A program made the translations under genes and the position numbers. Below, in pieces: positions 61,710-64,000 of a DNA stretch of 64,000 bases (within the stretch, counting starts at the first letter, position 1; the number at the start of each line of letters is the position of its first letter). The notes under the pieces were generated by a model that did not search any database, was not told the origin of the DNA, and saw only the letters and a program-made list of their open reading frames with translations. This DNA comes from a bacterium (GTDB lineage: Bacteria; Pseudomonadota; Alphaproteobacteria; SP197): positions 1 through 64,000 of the forward strand of contig JAPPGE010000069.1 of NCBI GenBank assembly GCA_028821455.1. The letters are read 5' to 3'.

Positions 61710-62099
61710 ATGAGCCGGGCGACGATCAATGCGATGTGTGCTGTGTTTCCGGGTGCGGTGGACACGGACCCCTGGGGAGACGGCCATGACGCCTGGAAGA
61801 TTGGCGGCAAGATGTTTGCCTGCATGGGGGCATCCGATGAGGGTGTTTCCGTCAAGACCGACAGTGTCGAGACGGCGACGATGCTGATCGACGCGGGCAT
61901 CGGCAGAAAGGCGCGATACTTCCACCGCTCGTGGATCAACCTGCCCTTTGACTGTGCGGAAGACCAGCTGTGGCAGCGCCTTGCCGTGTCCTACCGTATC
62001 GTGCGTTCCGCACTGCCTGCCCGGGTGCGGGCGGAACTTCCCCCGGAAGAGGATCCGGCGCTCCTGCATTCGAGATATCAGGCCGCAAGGACCGGGTAG
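61710..62099 (+). CDS. MmcQ/YjbR family protein
   Basis: A 129-residue YjbR-fold protein. The pattern CAVFPGAVDTDPWGDGHDAW, KIGGKMFACMG and FHRSWINLPFD (the usual HKxxWxxLxLD region) identifies it. The fold resembles double-wing DNA-binding domains; the function is unknown. The start at 61710 gives the normal N-terminus; ATG 61686 would add eight residues. Convergent with the Rieske gene, 2 bp apart. Confidence 0.87.
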   Translation: MSRATINAMCAVFPGAVDTDPWGDGHDAWKIGGKMFACMGASDEGVSVKTDSVETATMLIDAGIGRKARYFHRSWINLPFDCAEDQLWQRLAVSYRIVRSALPARVRAELPPEEDPALLHSRYQAARTG

Positions 62100-62101
62100 G
62101 T

Positions 62102-63325
62102 TCAGGACGCGATGCGGTCAAGGTACCAGTCGGTGAAAGCCGCCGAGTAATCCTCCAGGACCGCATAGGGTCCCGGCGTGTAGCGGGTGGAGTTCACGCC
62201 CTTCTGGTTGTCGATGATGATCTTCGTGTCCTCGATGGTGGTGACGTCCCACATCCAGATCAGGCGCTTGAGATCGACGTCCCGGTCCAGGTCGGCATCG
62301 GCGCGAACGTGCCAGGTCACGAGCACTTCGCTGAACTCCGGCGTGACGGGCGTGAAGCGGAACATCGTGAGATGATCGGCACACAGGTAGGCGTAGGACA
62401 GCGGGCCAAGGGTGAAGGCAGTCTCGCCACCGTCCCAGTGCTCCAGAGCGCCAAGGAGGGGAGCGACGGGCTGCCCGCTCTCGGAAAGCGTGAGATAGCC
62501 CTCCCGAATGGGCTGGCGCCAGACGCTGTGAGGCTGGCGCGGGTCACCGATGTCGCCATCCGACCAGCCCACGGGGAGGCCCAATTTCCTTGTCTTTTCT
62601 GCCCAGGCCTCAACCACCGGACGGTAGGTCTCCGGTCCGCGGTCATGCGCCTTCACGTAGGCATTGACCATCGTGTACTCGGGGTGTGCCGGTGAGCAGT
62701 GATAGCACTCGCGGAAATTGTCGACGACGAGTTTCCAGTTGGCGTAGGTCGGATAGACCTCGCGGTGCACGATCTTCGTGTCCTTGAGGCCATGCAGTCC
62801 GGCGTAGGCATCGAGCAGATCGGCAATGCCGCTGAAGTCCGCGACATGCGAATCGTCGGCGCCGGCGAGGCAAATGAAGATGAGACCCTGGGCGACCCGG
62901 ACCGAGCACCTGTGAAGCGGATAGTCCGCCTTGTCGAATCCTTGAGGCATGGAACGCGCGGCGATGAGGCGGCCGTCGAGATCGTATGTCCAGGCATGAT
63001 AGGGGCACACGAGCTTGCCGGCATTGCCGCGTTCCTCGAGGCAGATGTGGCTGCCTCGGTGTCGGCAGACGTTGAAGAACGCGCGGACCTCATGATCGCG
63101 GCCGCGTACCAGGATGATCGACTCCTCGCCGATCCGGTAGACAAGGTAGTCGCCCCGCGAGGGAATCTCGCTCTCGTGGGCGACATAGAGCCAGGATTTC
63201 GAAACGACCCTCTCCATGTCCCTCTTGAAGATCCCGGGGTCCCGGTAGAACGGCTGTTCCAGGGTGAAACCGGATCGCTGCCGGGCGATCAGGTCATCCA
63301 CCGCAGGGATGTCGTGCGCCTGCAT
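62102..63325 (-). CDS. Rieske-type oxygenase alpha subunit, glycine-betaine/stachydrine-demethylase-like
   Basis: A 407-residue Rieske non-heme iron oxygenase. The 2Fe-2S ligands are all present: Cys87 and His89 (FFNVCRHRGSH), Cys107 and His110 (LVCPYHAWTYDLDGRL). The mononuclear iron site NWKLVVDNFRECYHCSPAHP gives Glu206, His209 and His214. Overall layout resembles GbcA/Stc2-type enzymes that N-demethylate glycine betaine or proline betaine. No reductase gene is adjacent. ATG 63325 has GGGAGG 6 nt upstream; the in-frame GTG 63331 overlaps that site. Confidence 0.9.
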   Translation of the reverse strand: MQAHDIPAVDDLIARQRSGFTLEQPFYRDPGIFKRDMERVVSKSWLYVAHESEIPSRGDYLVYRIGEESIILVRGRDHEVRAFFNVCRHRGSHICLEERGNAGKLVCPYHAWTYDLDGRLIAARSMPQGFDKADYPLHRCSVRVAQGLIFICLAGADDSHVADFSGIADLLDAYAGLHGLKDTKIVHREVYPTYANWKLVVDNFRECYHCSPAHPEYTMVNAYVKAHDRGPETYRPVVEAWAEKTRKLGLPVGWSDGDIGDPRQPHSVWRQPIREGYLTLSESGQPVAPLLGALEHWDGGETAFTLGPLSYAYLCADHLTMFRFTPVTPEFSEVLVTWHVRADADLDRDVDLKRLIWMWDVTTIEDTKIIIDNQKGVNSTRYTPGPYAVLEDYSAAFTDWYLDRIAS

Positions 63326-63447
63326 TGTCACCTCCCGTCAATGCCGCAATCTACTCCATCCCGCGCCGGGACGTGAAGTCCGGCGGTGCGCCAAGACGGG
63401 ACTCTCAGGGACCGAGGTGCAGGCGTCCCGGAAAGGGAACGCGCACG

Positions 63448-64000
63448 TCATTCTGCCGGAATGTTGAGGGGTGGGTTACTCGACCGCAGGGGCGACCATG
63501 CAGGCGGCCCGGTCACGAGGGTCTTGGCTCTTTCCCTGGCCTGCGCGAGGCCGGCGTCATCGAGTCCGGAAGAAAGATCGGCAAAAAGCTGCCTCGAGAA
63601 CAGGTAATCGGCGCCGGGACCAGTGTTCTCCAGGGCCACGATGGCCCAGGCGCAGGCCTCCACGGCGTCCGCGGCGATGCCGTCACCCCGGGCGTAGCGG
63701 TCAGCGATGTCGTGTTGCGCGGCAAGCAGTCCCCACCGGGCCGCTTCCAGAATCTGGTCGCTGGCCGAAACACCAGGTGGACGCACGTAGTTCACGCCCG
63801 GGGCGGTGCGACCGAGAACAAGGAGGGCGTCCGCCGAGCCGGCGGCTTCGGCCCGCGCGAGGAGCTGACCCTTCAGGTTGTTGATGAAGAAGGTTCCCCA
63901 TCCTTCGGTGATCATGGCTGCCAGGGCCCAGATGGCCCGGGGGTGGCGATGGCGCGCAGCAACGAGATACCAGTCGGTTGCATCCTGGATGCTGGGGATG
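63448..64000 (-). CDS. Sel1-repeat protein, 5' part beyond window
   Basis: The frame runs off the window end at 64000; 183 codons plus the stop are visible. Sel1-like (TPR-type) repeats are seen in ATDWYLVAARHRHPRAIWAL and in AARWGLLAAQHDIADRYARG, then AVEACAWAIVALENTGPGAD. Such repeats mediate protein contacts, often in secreted or signalling proteins. An internal ATG at 63915 is not the true start because the repeat pattern continues upstream of it. Ends LRSSNPPLNIPAE. Confidence 0.7.
   Translation of the reverse strand, partial: IPSIQDATDWYLVAARHRHPRAIWALAAMITEGWGTFFINNLKGQLLARAEAAGSADALLVLGRTAPGVNYVRPPGVSASDQILEAARWGLLAAQHDIADRYARGDGIAADAVEACAWAIVALENTGPGADYLFSRQLFADLSSGLDDAGLAQARERAKTLVTGPPAWSPLRSSNPPLNIPAE

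Overview
The window is high-GC bacterial chromosome with dense coding, GTG/TTG starts and many ATGA-type overlaps. Three features point to an alphaproteobacterium, probably Rhodospirillales-like: a DUF1127 mini-protein, a thrC / M16 peptidase / rimJ-like run, and a dapF-mtaB-ftsY block next to ffh. This placement is inference; no rRNA or tRNA gene was seen. I recognise no insertion sequence, prophage or CRISPR array.

Layout. 1-5.3 kb: a DUF1127 protein, an NDP-forming acyl-CoA synthetase, rsmI, a Tas-like aldo/keto reductase, and a Phd antitoxin whose VapC toxin is frameshifted. 5.4-13.2 kb: one long operon with a complete urea/amide-type ABC importer (binding protein, permease, fused permease-ATPase, second ATPase), a GatC/AtzG-like small protein, an AtzE-type amidase, and a Rieske-oxygenase homologue that has lost three of four Rieske ligands. 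This operon is the best candidate here for an undescribed pathway. 13.2-20.5 kb: a two-part metallophosphoesterase, upp with an altered PRPP loop, a YihU-like dehydrogenase, thrC, an M16 peptidase and a RimJ-like acetyltransferase. 20.9-27.9 kb: a Tat-exported PotD-like binding protein, a HemL-like aminotransferase, a YtcJ-like amidohydrolase, a DMT exporter, YqgE and a peroxiredoxin.

28.1-33.3 kb: dxs-hpnD-hpnE-chrA, an isoprenoid/hopanoid operon whose first gene has its Shine-Dalgarno sequence inside a perfect hairpin. 33.4-36.3 kb: a non-pyrrolysine MttB homologue and a TAXI binding protein. 36.3-42.8 kb: yejABEF plus a GhrA-like reductase. 43.2-46.8 kb: a photolyase, a non-coding stretch with a decayed copy of part of a nearby SDR gene, and a Fic protein with a winged-helix N-terminus, a degenerate catalytic motif and a repeat-rich promoter. 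46.7-52.3 kb: a five-gene leftward operon (CaiD-like, trimethylamine-dehydrogenase-like, PhyH-like, proline iminopeptidase, SDR), divergent from a second acyl-CoA synthetase. 55-60.6 kb: housekeeping genes (a ClpP paralogue with Asn in place of the triad Asp, ftsY, mtaB, dapF, an ATC-hydrolase-like protein, ffh). 60.6-64 kb: a ProX-like binding protein, a YjbR protein, an intact glycine-betaine-type Rieske oxygenase, and a Sel1-repeat gene cut by the window end.

Recurring themes are uptake and breakdown of small nitrogen compounds: amides through the 5-13 kb operon, and quaternary or methylated amines through the MttB, TMADH-like, CaiD, ProX and GbcA-like genes. Several enzyme homologues have substituted catalytic residues (Rieske protein, Fic, SDR, ClpP, UPRT loop).
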